The translations under genes were made by a program, and so were the position numbers. The notes under the pieces are model-generated. The model was not told the DNA's origin, did not search any database, and was given only the letters and a program-made list of their open reading frames with translations. Source: XYD12-FULL-36-8 sp964391015 (lineage in GTDB: Bacteria > Bacteroidota > Ignavibacteria > Ignavibacteriales > Ignavibacteriaceae). Taken from it: 49,929 nt of DNA. Location of the stretch: assembly GCA_964391015.1 (NCBI GenBank), contig CAYMKU010000030.1, forward strand, positions 1-49,929. The letters are read 5' to 3'. How positions within the stretch are numbered: the stretch's first letter is position 1; the number at the start of each line of letters is the position of its first letter. Positions 16,657 through 26,626 of this stretch are shown in pieces.

Positions 16657-18129
16657 TCACAATTTAAGCTTATTTAAGCCGCCGCCATAAGTGGCAATCC
16701 AAATTAAACCATTTGCATCCCTTGCCACTGCTTTAATATGTGAAAAACTTATCAATGAATTATTCCTGTTATAAAAAAATAAAGGATTTGCTCCCTCAAT
16801 CTGAAATAGTCCTTCGTTGGTTGAAATCCATTTGGTATTTGTTTCATCAATATAAATATCCTCAATCAAGTTTGCATCCGTGCCAATATACATGCTTTTC
16901 CAAATATTTCCATTATACACTGATACTCCTCCACGTTTACCAACACCTGGCAAGTGACCAAACCATATTTCATTATTTGTAGAAACACAATTTGTAATAA
17001 GGTTGTTAGTAGGAACTCCAGGAACGGAATCTAAAAATGAATTACCAAAAAAACCGTTATTGAATTTGAAAATACCAGTCGCGGCTGTTGCAAGCCATTT
17101 ATTTCCATTTATATCCATGGCCAGATCATTTATTACTGCAAATTGTGGCTCAGTATTAACAATAATGGTATCATAAAGCAGCCAATCAACGCCATTGAAT
17201 TTAACTAATCCTGCTGGTGTTCCCATCCAAACAGCATTGCCCTCAAACTCAATTGAGTTAATGATATTATTCGGAAGTGCAGAATTATTTTTCGTATAGA
17301 TTTTCCATGAGGAATTATCAAAAACAGCAATTCCATCATCCGTTCCAATCCACTTTTTGTTGTTATAATCTACTGCAATGCACTTGATATTATTACTTGG
17401 GATAGGAGAATTTGTTTTAGAAAAATTGGTGAAAGTTATCCCGTCGAAACTAATTAACCCCTTGTCAAGACTTCCCAACCATTTAATATTATTAATATCT
17501 ACTTCTACACATGTAATAAGATTCGATGGAATCATAGAATTAGAAGTCTGATAATCGACCCACTTCGAAGTGTCTCTTAGCTTAAAATAGGAAGTTGCAA
17601 CAACATTACTCTCAACTATTACACGGAGAACCCCTGAGCGATAGTTCATTTTCTTATATTTAATATCATAAACACCCGGTCTCACATCTTTTAACAGGAA
17701 CGGTGTAATCTTCTGAAGACTAGAATCGTTTACGTAAATTTCAGCACCGGAAGGATCAGATGTGAAATTTATGCCGCCTGACATTAGTGGATTTGAAGAG
17801 TAGTCAACAAAAAATTCTTTTAATCCTGGTTCTTGCAATTGTACCGATATAGTTGTATCCCTGTAATATTTAAGCTTTAGAGTAATACTGTATCTTCCAC
17901 TCGGTAGATATCTTAAACTATCAGGAGTAAAACGACCTGTATTTTTACCATTTTGAAAAATTGACGCTCCTCGAGGATTAGAATCTATATAGATAAATCC
18001 ATAATAAATATCCTCATCTGAAGACAAAACAGTCACTTGTTTTTCACAAGAAATTATCATAAATGAAATAAAAAAACTCACCACAATTAAGTAGAGTAAA
18101 GTGTATTCCTTCTGAAATAAATTGATCAT
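16657..18129 (-). CDS. Lipoprotein with two PEGA domains and a propeller
   Basis: The 490-residue protein has a signal peptide with lipobox MIISC (Cys28). Residues about 41-110 and 118-185 are two PEGA domains (IDSNPRGASIFQNGKNTG; FTSDPSGAEIYVNDSSL), small beta folds that bind cell-surface polymers. Residues 190-490 repeat the two-component-regulator propeller wording: NIKWLGSLDKGLISFDG, KKWIGTDDGIAVFDN, NAVWMGTPAGLVKFNG, IWIATYGGGLNKL. There is no kinase or DNA-binding domain, so the propeller acts alone. It is the last gene of an operon with a DUF4249 lipoprotein and a TonB receptor; the start is 2 bases past the DUF4249 stop. A surface-ligand role is inferred. Confidence 0.8.
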   Translation of the reverse strand: MINLFQKEYTLLYLIVVSFFISFMIISCEKQVTVLSSDEDIYYGFIYIDSNPRGASIFQNGKNTGRFTPDSLRYLPSGRYSITLKLKYYRDTTISVQLQEPGLKEFFVDYSSNPLMSGGINFTSDPSGAEIYVNDSSLQKITPFLLKDVRPGVYDIKYKKMNYRSGVLRVIVESNVVATSYFKLRDTSKWVDYQTSNSMIPSNLITCVEVDINNIKWLGSLDKGLISFDGITFTNFSKTNSPIPSNNIKCIAVDYNNKKWIGTDDGIAVFDNSSWKIYTKNNSALPNNIINSIEFEGNAVWMGTPAGLVKFNGVDWLLYDTIIVNTEPQFAVINDLAMDINGNKWLATAATGIFKFNNGFFGNSFLDSVPGVPTNNLITNCVSTNNEIWFGHLPGVGKRGGVSVYNGNIWKSMYIGTDANLIEDIYIDETNTKWISTNEGLFQIEGANPLFFYNRNNSLISFSHIKAVARDANGLIWIATYGGGLNKLKL

Positions 18130-18131
18130 TT

Positions 18132-19091
18132 CTAATTCCCAATCAGAATATTGTAACCGAATGATTGAACGTACGTAGGTAAAAATTTGATTTTATATTC
18201 TCCTTCCAGGTATGAAGTAAAAATGCCATATCCTCCGTCAACATTTGTAAAATCATTCTCATCAACTCTCACTGTTAAATCATCGAGTGATCCATTTGTC
18301 GTTGAGTAATACCTCGAAAGATTTTGATCAAAAGCCAAAACATTAACAACAGCAAACTCATAGATCGTATAATTTTGTTTATTTGGATCTCCTTGTGAAA
18401 TTTCTTCTAATGCCTTTGTAATCGATTGCTTCTGAATATTTAGGATTGATTGCACGCTTATTCCAGGATAAACTGGAGTCTCATGTCCTCCATTAGAATT
18501 ATAATTAATAGGAACTTCCTTGGTCATTATGGTACTTATACCGTCTTTCTTTTTTGCATATGTTATTACCATTTTAGGATAGAAAAATTGACCAGTGAAA
18601 GCAACATTCCAAATGAATTGAAAGATATTTGAAGATTCATTGGAGATAACGTCTGAACTGCGCTGATCAAATAGAATCTTCGGTGGTGCTTTTGTACTGG
18701 ACCTGATCCTTCTACCACTAGAGAGTAAAACTTCTACCTCAATATCTTTGTTCGGGATGAGTTCTAGTTTATCATTAAAGTAGAAATTAAGGGGAGTTTT
18801 ATACCTTACAGTGTCAGATCTATTAATTGTACTGTCTTTAAAAAAGTAAACTGAATCGCCAATCAAAATTTTAACATCAGCATTTTTAATCGAAACATCA
18901 TCAGTAATCAAACTTGAATTGAAGTTTGCTGGATTATAACTTTTTGATAGGAATAAAATTTGGGAGGTTGAATCACCTCTCAAAATGCAATTGAGAATAT
19001 ATTTTTCTTTAAAATCCCCATACGGATTAAAATCTTCTTCACAAGAAATTGCAAACAAACCCAGAACAAACATTAAATAAATTATTTTCAT
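18132..19091 (-). CDS. DUF4249-family lipoprotein
   Basis: The 319-residue lipoprotein has a short signal peptide with lipobox FAISCEE (Cys17). The opening KEKYILNCILRGDSTSQILFLSKSY and ADVKILIGDSVYFF match the DUF4249 family, which in Bacteroidota is almost always encoded with a TonB-dependent receptor and is thought to be its surface partner, in the manner of SusD. The start overlaps the receptor's stop by 4 bases (ATGA), showing translational coupling. The ligand is not known. Confidence 0.75.
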   Translation of the reverse strand: MKIIYLMFVLGLFAISCEEDFNPYGDFKEKYILNCILRGDSTSQILFLSKSYNPANFNSSLITDDVSIKNADVKILIGDSVYFFKDSTINRSDTVRYKTPLNFYFNDKLELIPNKDIEVEVLLSSGRRIRSSTKAPPKILFDQRSSDVISNESSNIFQFIWNVAFTGQFFYPKMVITYAKKKDGISTIMTKEVPINYNSNGGHETPVYPGISVQSILNIQKQSITKALEEISQGDPNKQNYTIYEFAVVNVLAFDQNLSRYYSTTNGSLDDLTVRVDENDFTNVDGGYGIFTSYLEGEYKIKFLPTYVQSFGYNILIGN

Positions 19092-21322
19092 ATTTCTACT
19101 TTGATTGTTGCTGTTGGAAGGAATGGAAGCATGTTAACACGCTCGCCTGTGTCCCGTTTAAAGTAAAAAATATTTTTCCGATCATAAACGTTTATAATAT
19201 TGAAATCAATGTATATATTCATAAAACGAAAATGGAATTTCTTTGATAGGTTAAAATCTAAACGATGATAAATTGGTAACCGCCCCATGTTTTTGTTACC
19301 CAAAATTGGATATGGTTCGAAATAACCATTTGAAAAATTTGAACTATACAAATCAGAAATAAAATACTTATCATAGTAACCAATCAATCTTGTAAATGGT
19401 AATCCAGAAGAAAATGTCCAGATTAAACTTGCACTCCAATCGGAAAGAAAATTGTATTCCAAAAAAGAATTAAATGAATGTCTTATATCATATTTGGGAT
19501 AAAAAATATAACCGTTTAGGTCCTTGTATGCATACCCTAATGTATATGCTGATTTAAAATTAAACGGAAGTTTTGAATATTCTAGGGAGATTTCACCACC
19601 GTAGGACTCTGCTCTGCCAGAAACTAAGTCATGTTCGAATTCATATGCCTTGTCCTCATTTATGAATGGCAAATTTATAGTTCTTTTATAATATCCCTCT
19701 ATTTTAATAAACAAGTCAGGTATGAAGTTAGCGTCCAATCCAGCTATATAGTGAATTGCCTGAGATGTCTTAAGGTAGTTAGGAATTATTATCCATGGAT
19801 CAAAAAGTGAGATGACTTCATTTTCATCAGTAATTGCTGAAACTTCTTGCTGATAGATTCCCCAAGCTACCTTCAAAGCAATTTCGGGAATCAATTGATA
19901 GGTTAAGCTCAAACGTGGTTCAAAATAAAATCCTTGATTAGAGTTTAATCCCGAGTTTATCCTTACGCCTGCATCAGCTCCAAAATTATAAAATCTTAAT
20001 AATCTGTACTTTCCATACAAAGTAAAATTACCGCCATAAGCATCAATATCGGATTTGATTCCTTTCTGATTCTCAATTTCTAAAAGTGTGCTCAAAATTT
20101 TAAAATTGAACCCTGCACTAATTTCATCTTCACTATCCTGCATATACGTAAAATCCATATTCCCGGAAAAATCGCTTACTGAATTGTTCCTTGGCTTTAA
20201 TTTACTTTCGTGTGGTATAACCTCCCCGCTAAAATGGTTAATGGAAATACCAACTTTTGAGTAAATTGGAGCATTGTGCACCTGAAACCATTCAAAACCA
20301 ATAAGGTTAGTTGACCAATTAAAATCTTCCTCAAGAGGATTTTTTGAATCTAATTTATCACCACTCATAAAACCGAAAATCGAAAATTTCCCATTCTCAA
20401 TTAAACCTGGATTTGAATAATTAATTTTAAAGGAAGCATCGTAAAAATCAATTGGGACATTTTGGTCATTCAAAAATTTTCTTAGGATTGAGTTTGAAAA
20501 ACTTTTTCTCCCAGTAAAAATGAATGATCCATGAGGTATTGGACCTTCAATAAGTGCCTTCCCTGTAAGAAAACTTGAACTTGCTTTCAGAGAAAAATTA
20601 TTTTTATTCCCATCTTTTGTCATAACACTTAGGACAGACGATAGTCTTCCTCCATACTCAGTAGGAAATCCGCCCTTGTAAAACTCGACACTATTAATCA
20701 TTTCTGGATCGATAACACTAAACAATCCCAAGGCATGGAAAGGATTATAAATTGTAACTCCGTTAAGCAAAATAAGATTTTGATCTCCAGTTCCACCGCG
20801 AACATAGTATCGTGCAGAAACATCACTGGTCACTTGAACACCAGGCAAATATTGAAGCGATCTGAGTACATCGGTTTCGACCCCTTTTGGCAGAGTTTCT
20901 AACTGACGTAACGTTATTTTTTGTAAACCAATATCGGTTGGGTTTTTGTCATCAATTTTTTCACCTATTTTTTCAACAGTTTGAAGTTCAAGATTCTCCC
21001 TATTTAAACTGATATTTAATTGGGTAATCCTATCTGCTACTAATGAAATAGGAATTTTTTGTGTCTTATATCCGAGATAAGAAAAAATTACAGAGAAATT
21101 TTTGTTCGAAGGGATGTTATTGATAATATAATAACCTCGCGCATCTGTTGATGTACCTATTTTTAGTTCTTCAATATAGACATTACCATAAGCAAGTGCT
21201 TCACCATTTGTTGAATCAGTTACAAAACCGCGAAGCTTGCCATAATTTTGCGCATCTGCAGGTTTAATGATGATAAAAAAGAAAAAAAATAAAGTGTATA
21301 AAAAAAAGTTTAGAGGGTTCAC
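19088..21322 (-). CDS. TonB-dependent receptor with carboxypeptidase-like N-domain
   Basis: About 744 residues from a GTG at 21322. A longer frame reaches a TTG at 21355; neither start has a clear ribosome site, and the signal peptide (NFFLYTLFFFFFIIIKPADA) fits the shorter form. After it comes a CarboxypepD_reg-like domain (GKLRGFVTDSTNGEALAYGNVYI), then the plug (DVLRSLQYLPGVQV, YYVRGGTGDQNLILLNG, SVEFYKGGFPTEYGGRLSSV), then a beta barrel ending in an aromatic strand. Such receptors import ligands across the outer membrane with TonB energy. It heads the operon with the DUF4249 and PEGA lipoproteins. Confidence 0.88.
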   Translation of the reverse strand: MNPLNFFLYTLFFFFFIIIKPADAQNYGKLRGFVTDSTNGEALAYGNVYIEELKIGTSTDARGYYIINNIPSNKNFSVIFSYLGYKTQKIPISLVADRITQLNISLNRENLELQTVEKIGEKIDDKNPTDIGLQKITLRQLETLPKGVETDVLRSLQYLPGVQVTSDVSARYYVRGGTGDQNLILLNGVTIYNPFHALGLFSVIDPEMINSVEFYKGGFPTEYGGRLSSVLSVMTKDGNKNNFSLKASSSFLTGKALIEGPIPHGSFIFTGRKSFSNSILRKFLNDQNVPIDFYDASFKINYSNPGLIENGKFSIFGFMSGDKLDSKNPLEEDFNWSTNLIGFEWFQVHNAPIYSKVGISINHFSGEVIPHESKLKPRNNSVSDFSGNMDFTYMQDSEDEISAGFNFKILSTLLEIENQKGIKSDIDAYGGNFTLYGKYRLLRFYNFGADAGVRINSGLNSNQGFYFEPRLSLTYQLIPEIALKVAWGIYQQEVSAITDENEVISLFDPWIIIPNYLKTSQAIHYIAGLDANFIPDLFIKIEGYYKRTINLPFINEDKAYEFEHDLVSGRAESYGGEISLEYSKLPFNFKSAYTLGYAYKDLNGYIFYPKYDIRHSFNSFLEYNFLSDWSASLIWTFSSGLPFTRLIGYYDKYFISDLYSSNFSNGYFEPYPILGNKNMGRLPIYHRLDFNLSKKFHFRFMNIYIDFNIINVYDRKNIFYFKRDTGERVNMLPFLPTATIKVEI

Positions 21323-21520
21323 AATGGTACCGATGATATTCTCAGGTAAAAACAATCATTACTGACTATAAAAGTAAATGGATAATACTTTAATTAAGAT
21401 AGGAGAATTTATACTGCAAAACTATATAGGAATTTTTAAACTATGATACGATTAGATCGATCTGAAGTTTATGACTGTTTTTATGAATTCCCTTTACATT
21501 TTTTCATAAATATATTGTGA

Positions 21521-23410
21521 TCATTCTTCCAACGTTGATAAATTACCTGGGTCTAAACCCAATGCCCTCGCTTTAAGTACACGTCTCATGATTTTTCCGC
21601 TTCTGGTTTTTGGCAACGAATCTACAACATCAATTTGTTCGGGTTTTGCAATTGGACCAACTTCATGACCAACATGCTGTCTAAGTTCCTCAATTAGTTT
21701 ATCACTCCTAGTATATGCGGCTTTCAAAATGACAAAACAATGAATAGCATTTCCCTTAATATCATGAGGTAGTCCTATTGCGGCAGCTTCTGCAACTGCA
21801 GGATGGCTAACTAATGCACTTTCGATTTCAGCAGTACCAAGTCTATAACCAGATACCTTAATAACATCATCAACTCTGCCAATAATCCAGTAATAACCAT
21901 CTTCATCTTTGCGAGCCGAATCACCAGTCAAATACATCCCCGGATATTTGCTCCAATATTGACTTACATATCTGTCAGGATCATTCCAAATAGTCCGTAA
22001 CATAGATGGCCATGGAGTTTTAATTACAAGATATCCTTCCTCATTTGGTTTAACGCTTTTACCTTCCTCATCTACAATATCCATCTCTAATCCAGGGAAA
22101 GGTTTCGTCCCGGACCCCGGTTTTAATGGAACACAAGGCATCGGAGTAATCATAAACATTCCCGTTTCGGTCTGCCACCATGTATCCATGATAGGACATT
22201 TCTCTTTTCCAATCGTTTTGTAGTACCAACGCCAAGCCTCTGGGTTTATCGGTTCGCCCACACTTCCAAGGAGTCGCAATGAAGACAGATCATGTCTATT
22301 AGGCCAAGCATCTCCAAATCTCATTAAACCGCGAATAGCAGTTGGTGCTGTGTACAAAATATTTATTCCATACTTCTCAATCATTTGCCACCAGCGGTTT
22401 GGGTAAGGATGTGTAGGCGCTCCTTCATACATAAATGAAGTAGACCCATTCAACAATGGGCCATACACAATATAACTATGCCCAGTAATCCAGCCTGGAT
22501 CAGCCGCACACCAATATCTATCATCCTCATGAATGTCAAATACGTATTTCAATGTTGAATAAGTTCCAACCATGTAGCCACCATGCGTGTGGAGAATAGC
22601 TTTTGGTTTGCCGGTCGTACCAGAAGTGTAAAGCATAAAAAGTGGATCTTCGGCATCCATTTCTTCAATTGTGCATGAATTGCCGGCTATTGGAAGTGCC
22701 ATCAATTCATGATACCACATATCTCTGCCAGCTTCCATGTTTATAGACTCACCTGTTCTTTTCACCACTAAAACACTTTCAACTGTAGCAGCACGTTGAA
22801 GTGCTTCGTCTGCAATTTGTTTTAGTGGAACTATCTTTCCACGTTGATATGCACCATCTGCAACAATTAATACTTTTGATTGACTATCTTCCAATCTTTC
22901 ATGCAGCGCTTCAACAGAAAAGCCGCCATAAACAACCGAATGTATTGCTCCAATTCTTGCACAAGCCAACATGCCAATCATTAGTTCGGGAATTCTTCCC
23001 ATGTAAAGAGTTACCCTATCACCTTTTTTTACACCAAGACTTTTAAGAACATTCGAAAACCGACATGTTTCTCTCCGTAAAGCAAAATAAGAATATGAAT
23101 GTGATTCACCTTTCTCGCTTTCCCATATCAAGGCAAGCTTATTCCTGCGAAATGTTTGTGTGTGAACATCAAGACAGTTGTAAGCAATATTTGTTTTACC
23201 GCCAACAAACCATTTATAAAATGGTTTATTAGAATCATCCAATACTTTATCCCACTTCTTAAACCATTTTATGTTTTCAGCTTCTTTAGCCCAAAATCCT
23301 TGATAATCCTTTTTCGCGAATTCGTATAATGACTCACATTTTGCATTCGCATGATCTACAGTCTGTTGTTTTGGATAGTAGATTTCTCCGGAAAGTCGAT
23401 TTTCAGGCAT
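21521..23410 (-). CDS. acsA: Acetyl-CoA synthetase
   Basis: The 629-residue enzyme makes acetyl-CoA from acetate, ATP and CoA. Motifs of the ANL superfamily are clear: YTSGTTGKPKAILHTHGGY (P-loop), DTWWQTETGMFM, YLTGDSARKDEDGYYWIIGR, VSGYRLGTAEIESALVSH and the C-terminal PKTRSGKIMRR with the lysine that is commonly acetylated to switch the enzyme off. Length matches the family. GGAGAACAAT precedes the ATG. It is transcribed alone, divergent from nfeD, with about 190 bases between them that must hold both promoters. It could consume acetate released by the citrate lyase encoded at the start of the window. Confidence 0.96.
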   Translation of the reverse strand: MPENRLSGEIYYPKQQTVDHANAKCESLYEFAKKDYQGFWAKEAENIKWFKKWDKVLDDSNKPFYKWFVGGKTNIAYNCLDVHTQTFRRNKLALIWESEKGESHSYSYFALRRETCRFSNVLKSLGVKKGDRVTLYMGRIPELMIGMLACARIGAIHSVVYGGFSVEALHERLEDSQSKVLIVADGAYQRGKIVPLKQIADEALQRAATVESVLVVKRTGESINMEAGRDMWYHELMALPIAGNSCTIEEMDAEDPLFMLYTSGTTGKPKAILHTHGGYMVGTYSTLKYVFDIHEDDRYWCAADPGWITGHSYIVYGPLLNGSTSFMYEGAPTHPYPNRWWQMIEKYGINILYTAPTAIRGLMRFGDAWPNRHDLSSLRLLGSVGEPINPEAWRWYYKTIGKEKCPIMDTWWQTETGMFMITPMPCVPLKPGSGTKPFPGLEMDIVDEEGKSVKPNEEGYLVIKTPWPSMLRTIWNDPDRYVSQYWSKYPGMYLTGDSARKDEDGYYWIIGRVDDVIKVSGYRLGTAEIESALVSHPAVAEAAAIGLPHDIKGNAIHCFVILKAAYTRSDKLIEELRQHVGHEVGPIAKPEQIDVVDSLPKTRSGKIMRRVLKARALGLDPGNLSTLEE

Positions 23411-23600
23411 ATTGTTCTCCTAATTTTAAACTTTAATGAAGTGTTTACTGCCACAATCAAATTGCTTTACAATCAGGTGTGAAATTAAGATGAAGTGAAT
23501 TGAAAATCAATCGAAACAATCACGAATAAAGTGTTACCACATCATATAAACTAATTGAAGATGACTACATTTTTCAGTAGTTTGATGTAGGAGTTAAACA

Positions 23601-24887
23601 ATGATAAAAATTTCCTTCATTTTTTTGCTTCTTGGATCTTTACTCGCCTTAAATAGTGATAGAAAACCTAATATAACTTTGATAGCTTATGATGGTGCAA
23701 TCACACCAGCTTGCTCAGATTTTATTAAGCTTGGAATTGAAACGGCCCAAAAGAATAATTCCGAGTGTTTAATAATTAAACTGAACACGCCTGGCGGTCT
23801 TCTAAAATCAACAAGAGTAATTGTCTCTGATATTCTTGAGTCAAAAATTCCAATAATTGTTTATGTTTCTCCAGGTGGAGCACAAGCTGCGTCTGCCGGA
23901 GTATTTATTACAATGGCAGCACACATTGCAGTAATGTCGCCAGGGACTAATATTGGTGCGGCACATCCCGTTTCCCTGCAAGGTGAACAGGACTCGATAA
24001 TGTCTGAAAAAGCAACCAATGATGCAGCAGCTTTCATAAGATCAATAAGTGAAAAAAGAAACCGAAATATAAAATGGGCTGAAGATGCTGTAAGAAAAAG
24101 TTTGTCTTTAACAGAAACTGAAGCACTCAAGCAACAGGTAATCGACCTAATCTCTCCAAATATTGATGATATTCTTAAAAAAATTAATGGGAAGGAAATT
24201 GAAACCTCAGTCGGAAAAAAAATATTAAATACAACTAATGCGAGAATCAATGAAGTTGAGATGACTCTATCACTCAAACTTCTGACAATTCTAAGTGATC
24301 CTAACATTGCTTACATTTTATTTATGATTGGGCTTTATGGATTATTATTTGAAATATTTAACCCTGGCGTAATATTTCCCGGAGTGATTGGGGGTATTTG
24401 TATAATACTGGCTTTCTATTCTATGCACACTTTACCAATTAATTACGCCGGCCTGGCTTTGATTGTATTTGCAATAATTCTTTTTGTACTGGAAATTAAG
24501 ATTATCAGTCATGGCATTTTAACCATTGGAGGAATCGTTTCTTTAATTATTGGTTCAATAATGTTAATAAATGTTGAATCAGGACTTGAAGTTGTCATTA
24601 TTTCCTGGGAAGTAATAGCCCTTTTTGTAATTTTAACTGTGTTATTTTTTGCATTTGCTATTACACTTGGCATCAAAGCACAAAAACGAAAACCAATAAC
24701 GGGCACACAAGGATTACTTAAAACTATCGGCGAAGCATTAACAGATTTGAATCCAACTGGCGAAGTTCGTATTCATGGAGAAATATGGAAAGCAGAAAGT
24801 TCTGAAGGTAAAATTGAAGCAACTAGTCCCGTTGAAGTTATAGAAATTAAAAACTTGAAGCTAATTGTTAAAAGAAAGCTTAATTGA
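23601..24887 (+). CDS. NfeD-family membrane serine protease, long form
   Basis: The 428-residue protein has a signal peptide, an N-terminal ClpP-like protease domain, four to five membrane segments and a C-terminal OB-like NfeD domain (GTQGLLKTIGEALTDLNPTGEVRIHGEIWKA shows its start). The catalytic pair is visible: Ser98 in PGGAQAASAGV and Lys137 in SEKATNDAAA, as in the archaeal relative PH1510. These proteases are thought to cleave the C-terminus of the stomatin-like partner. That partner follows 25 bases downstream, as is usual. AGGAG lies before the ATG. Confidence 0.88.
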   Translation: MIKISFIFLLLGSLLALNSDRKPNITLIAYDGAITPACSDFIKLGIETAQKNNSECLIIKLNTPGGLLKSTRVIVSDILESKIPIIVYVSPGGAQAASAGVFITMAAHIAVMSPGTNIGAAHPVSLQGEQDSIMSEKATNDAAAFIRSISEKRNRNIKWAEDAVRKSLSLTETEALKQQVIDLISPNIDDILKKINGKEIETSVGKKILNTTNARINEVEMTLSLKLLTILSDPNIAYILFMIGLYGLLFEIFNPGVIFPGVIGGICIILAFYSMHTLPINYAGLALIVFAIILFVLEIKIISHGILTIGGIVSLIIGSIMLINVESGLEVVIISWEVIALFVILTVLFFAFAITLGIKAQKRKPITGTQGLLKTIGEALTDLNPTGEVRIHGEIWKAESSEGKIEATSPVEVIEIKNLKLIVKRKLN

Positions 24888-24912
24888 ATAAAATATTTCG
24901 AAGGAGGAAACT

Positions 24913-25677
24913 ATGCAGTTTTTCGCAACATTTATAGCTGTAATTGTTCTTTTCTTATTGTTTATTATTTCAAACTCAGTAAAAATATTGAGGGAATACG
25001 AACGTGGCGTCATTTTTCGTCTTGGAAGATTAATTGCAACTAAAGGACCTGGACTCATATTACTAATCCCCCTTGTTGATAGAATGGTTAAGGTCAGTCT
25101 TCGTACAATTGTAATGGATGTTCCTCCGCAAGACATAATCACAAAAGATAACGTTTCATTAAAGGTAAATGCCGTTGTTTATTTCAGAGTTATTCACGCA
25201 GAAAAAGCAATTGTGGAGGTTGAAGATTATCTGCTTGCAACATCCCAGCTATCTCAAACAACACTTAGAAGCATACTTGGTCAATCGCATTTAGATGAAC
25301 TTCTTGCAGAAAGAGAAAAAATTAATCATGAGCTGCAAAAAATAATTGACAATCAAACTGAGCCATGGGGAATCAAAGTTTCAAATGTTGAAGTCAAGCA
25401 TGTTGATCTTCCACCGGAAATGCAGAGGGCAATGGCAAAGCAAGCAGAAGCAGAAAGAGAACGACGTGCAAAAGTAATTCACGCTGATGGTGAATTTCAG
25501 GCAAGTCAAAAGTTAGCAGATGCTGCAGAAATTATGAGCAAGCAACCTCAGGCGTTACAGTTAAGGTACCTTCAAACGTTAACAGAAGTTGCATCAGAGA
25601 AAAACTCAACTACGATCTTTCCTATTCCAATTGATTTGATTAAACCATTTCTGGATAGATCTGAATCGAAGGGATGA
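24913..25677 (+). CDS. Slipin (stomatin/SPFH family) protein
   Basis: The 254-residue protein has one N-terminal membrane helix (FIAVIVLFLLFIISNSV), then an SPFH domain (REYERGVIFRLGRLIATKGPGL, VKVSLRTIVMDVPPQDIITKDNV) and a coiled-coil region (MAKQAEAERERRAKVIHADGE). It forms oligomeric membrane scaffolds and is the usual partner of long NfeD. A strong ribosome site, AAGGAGG, lies 5 bases before the ATG. The C-terminus ends after LIKPFLDRSESKG. Membrane microdomain function is known for the family; none is shown here. Confidence 0.92.
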   Translation: MQFFATFIAVIVLFLLFIISNSVKILREYERGVIFRLGRLIATKGPGLILLIPLVDRMVKVSLRTIVMDVPPQDIITKDNVSLKVNAVVYFRVIHAEKAIVEVEDYLLATSQLSQTTLRSILGQSHLDELLAEREKINHELQKIIDNQTEPWGIKVSNVEVKHVDLPPEMQRAMAKQAEAERERRAKVIHADGEFQASQKLADAAEIMSKQPQALQLRYLQTLTEVASEKNSTTIFPIPIDLIKPFLDRSESKG

Positions 25678-25755
25678 CAAATTTCGAAATGCTTTTGACA
25701 ATAAATATTTTTCATTAATTAATTTAAACACTAAAATAATTCAGAGGGATGTTGC

Positions 25756-26286
25756 ATGTTTAAAATACTGCTTTCGTCTATTTTTTTGTTCAACCTTTTA
25801 TCGTGTTCCGCACTCATGGAAGATAGTTCAACTAAAAACACAAAGAGCACACTTAAAAAGAGCAGTTCAAATCTAAAGTCAATTATCAGTAATGCACGGT
25901 ATGATCTCGATAACATTCATATCTATTCAAATACAAAAGAATATATCGGAACCGTCATATCTACACGCGGAATATTTGTCGAACAGAAATTTTTAAAGGA
26001 CAAGGATAGAAAATTTATAATCACTGGAAGCAATACTGGTTATGCAGGTGATTTCATTGTTTACTTGGATCATCCTCTCCAAAAGCAAAGCCAAATCGGC
26101 GAGAATATTCAGGTAATCTCAACAGCTTCCGGAATAAGAGTTTTTGGAAGGTTTAAGGGCATTGAAGAATATCTTACATATGACGGCGTACAAAAACAAT
26201 TGCCTGCATTAGAAGCCATTGTGATATACAATATTGATGATAGGAATTATGAATATCCTGTTTGGGTAAATTTATTGTATGAATAA
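25756..26286 (+). CDS. Small lipoprotein, function unknown
   Basis: The 176-residue protein has a signal peptide and lipobox LLSCSALM (Cys18). A low-complexity Ser/Lys/Thr segment follows (residues 25-45), then a small beta-rich domain with YIGTVISTRGIFVEQKF and DFIVYLDHPL, which suggests an OB-like fold. I do not recognise the family. GAGGG lies about 7 bases before the ATG. It trails the NfeD/slipin pair by 78 bases and could belong to the same transcript or have its own promoter. Confidence 0.6.
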   Translation: MFKILLSSIFLFNLLSCSALMEDSSTKNTKSTLKKSSSNLKSIISNARYDLDNIHIYSNTKEYIGTVISTRGIFVEQKFLKDKDRKFIITGSNTGYAGDFIVYLDHPLQKQSQIGENIQVISTASGIRVFGRFKGIEEYLTYDGVQKQLPALEAIVIYNIDDRNYEYPVWVNLLYE

Positions 26287-26330
26287 TTACTCAAACAAGA
26301 TTCGCTTTAACGATTAGTCTGATTCAATAA

Positions 26331-26585
26331 TTAAATTTTTAGTTTAACAAACTTCGTAGAGACACCATTTATTAGATTCAGCTTTTTAGCTAATTCTTTA
26401 TGTTTCTTTTCATCACCAACTATTTCTAGAATTAGTAATCCGCTTTCGGAACAATCATCTAATACACCATCATGAATTCCAAGCCGAGTCTTGATCAAAC
26501 ATCCCCATCCAGTAAGAATTTTTTGAACTGTGACAGCAGTTTCTTTTCGGTTACCGATCAATATCAATAGAATTTGTTTCTTCAT
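26331..26585 (-). CDS. Small ACT-like protein
   Basis: The protein has 84 residues. The chosen ATG at 26585 is preceded by GAGGG; a longer frame from 26609 is less likely. Its ordered beta-alpha wording, KKQILLILIGNRKETAVTVQKIL, ending with a repeat of the strand-helix unit, resembles the ACT-like domain of small regulators such as the TM1266 type. There is no DNA-binding domain. The product may bind an amino acid or act as a subunit. It is encoded apart from its neighbours; no functional link is seen. Confidence 0.55.
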   Translation of the reverse strand: MKKQILLILIGNRKETAVTVQKILTGWGCLIKTRLGIHDGVLDDCSESGLLILEIVGDEKKHKELAKKLNLINGVSTKFVKLKI

Positions 26586-26626
26586 TTTACCCTCGAACAT
26601 ATTAAACAAATATTTTCTAAGAAAGC

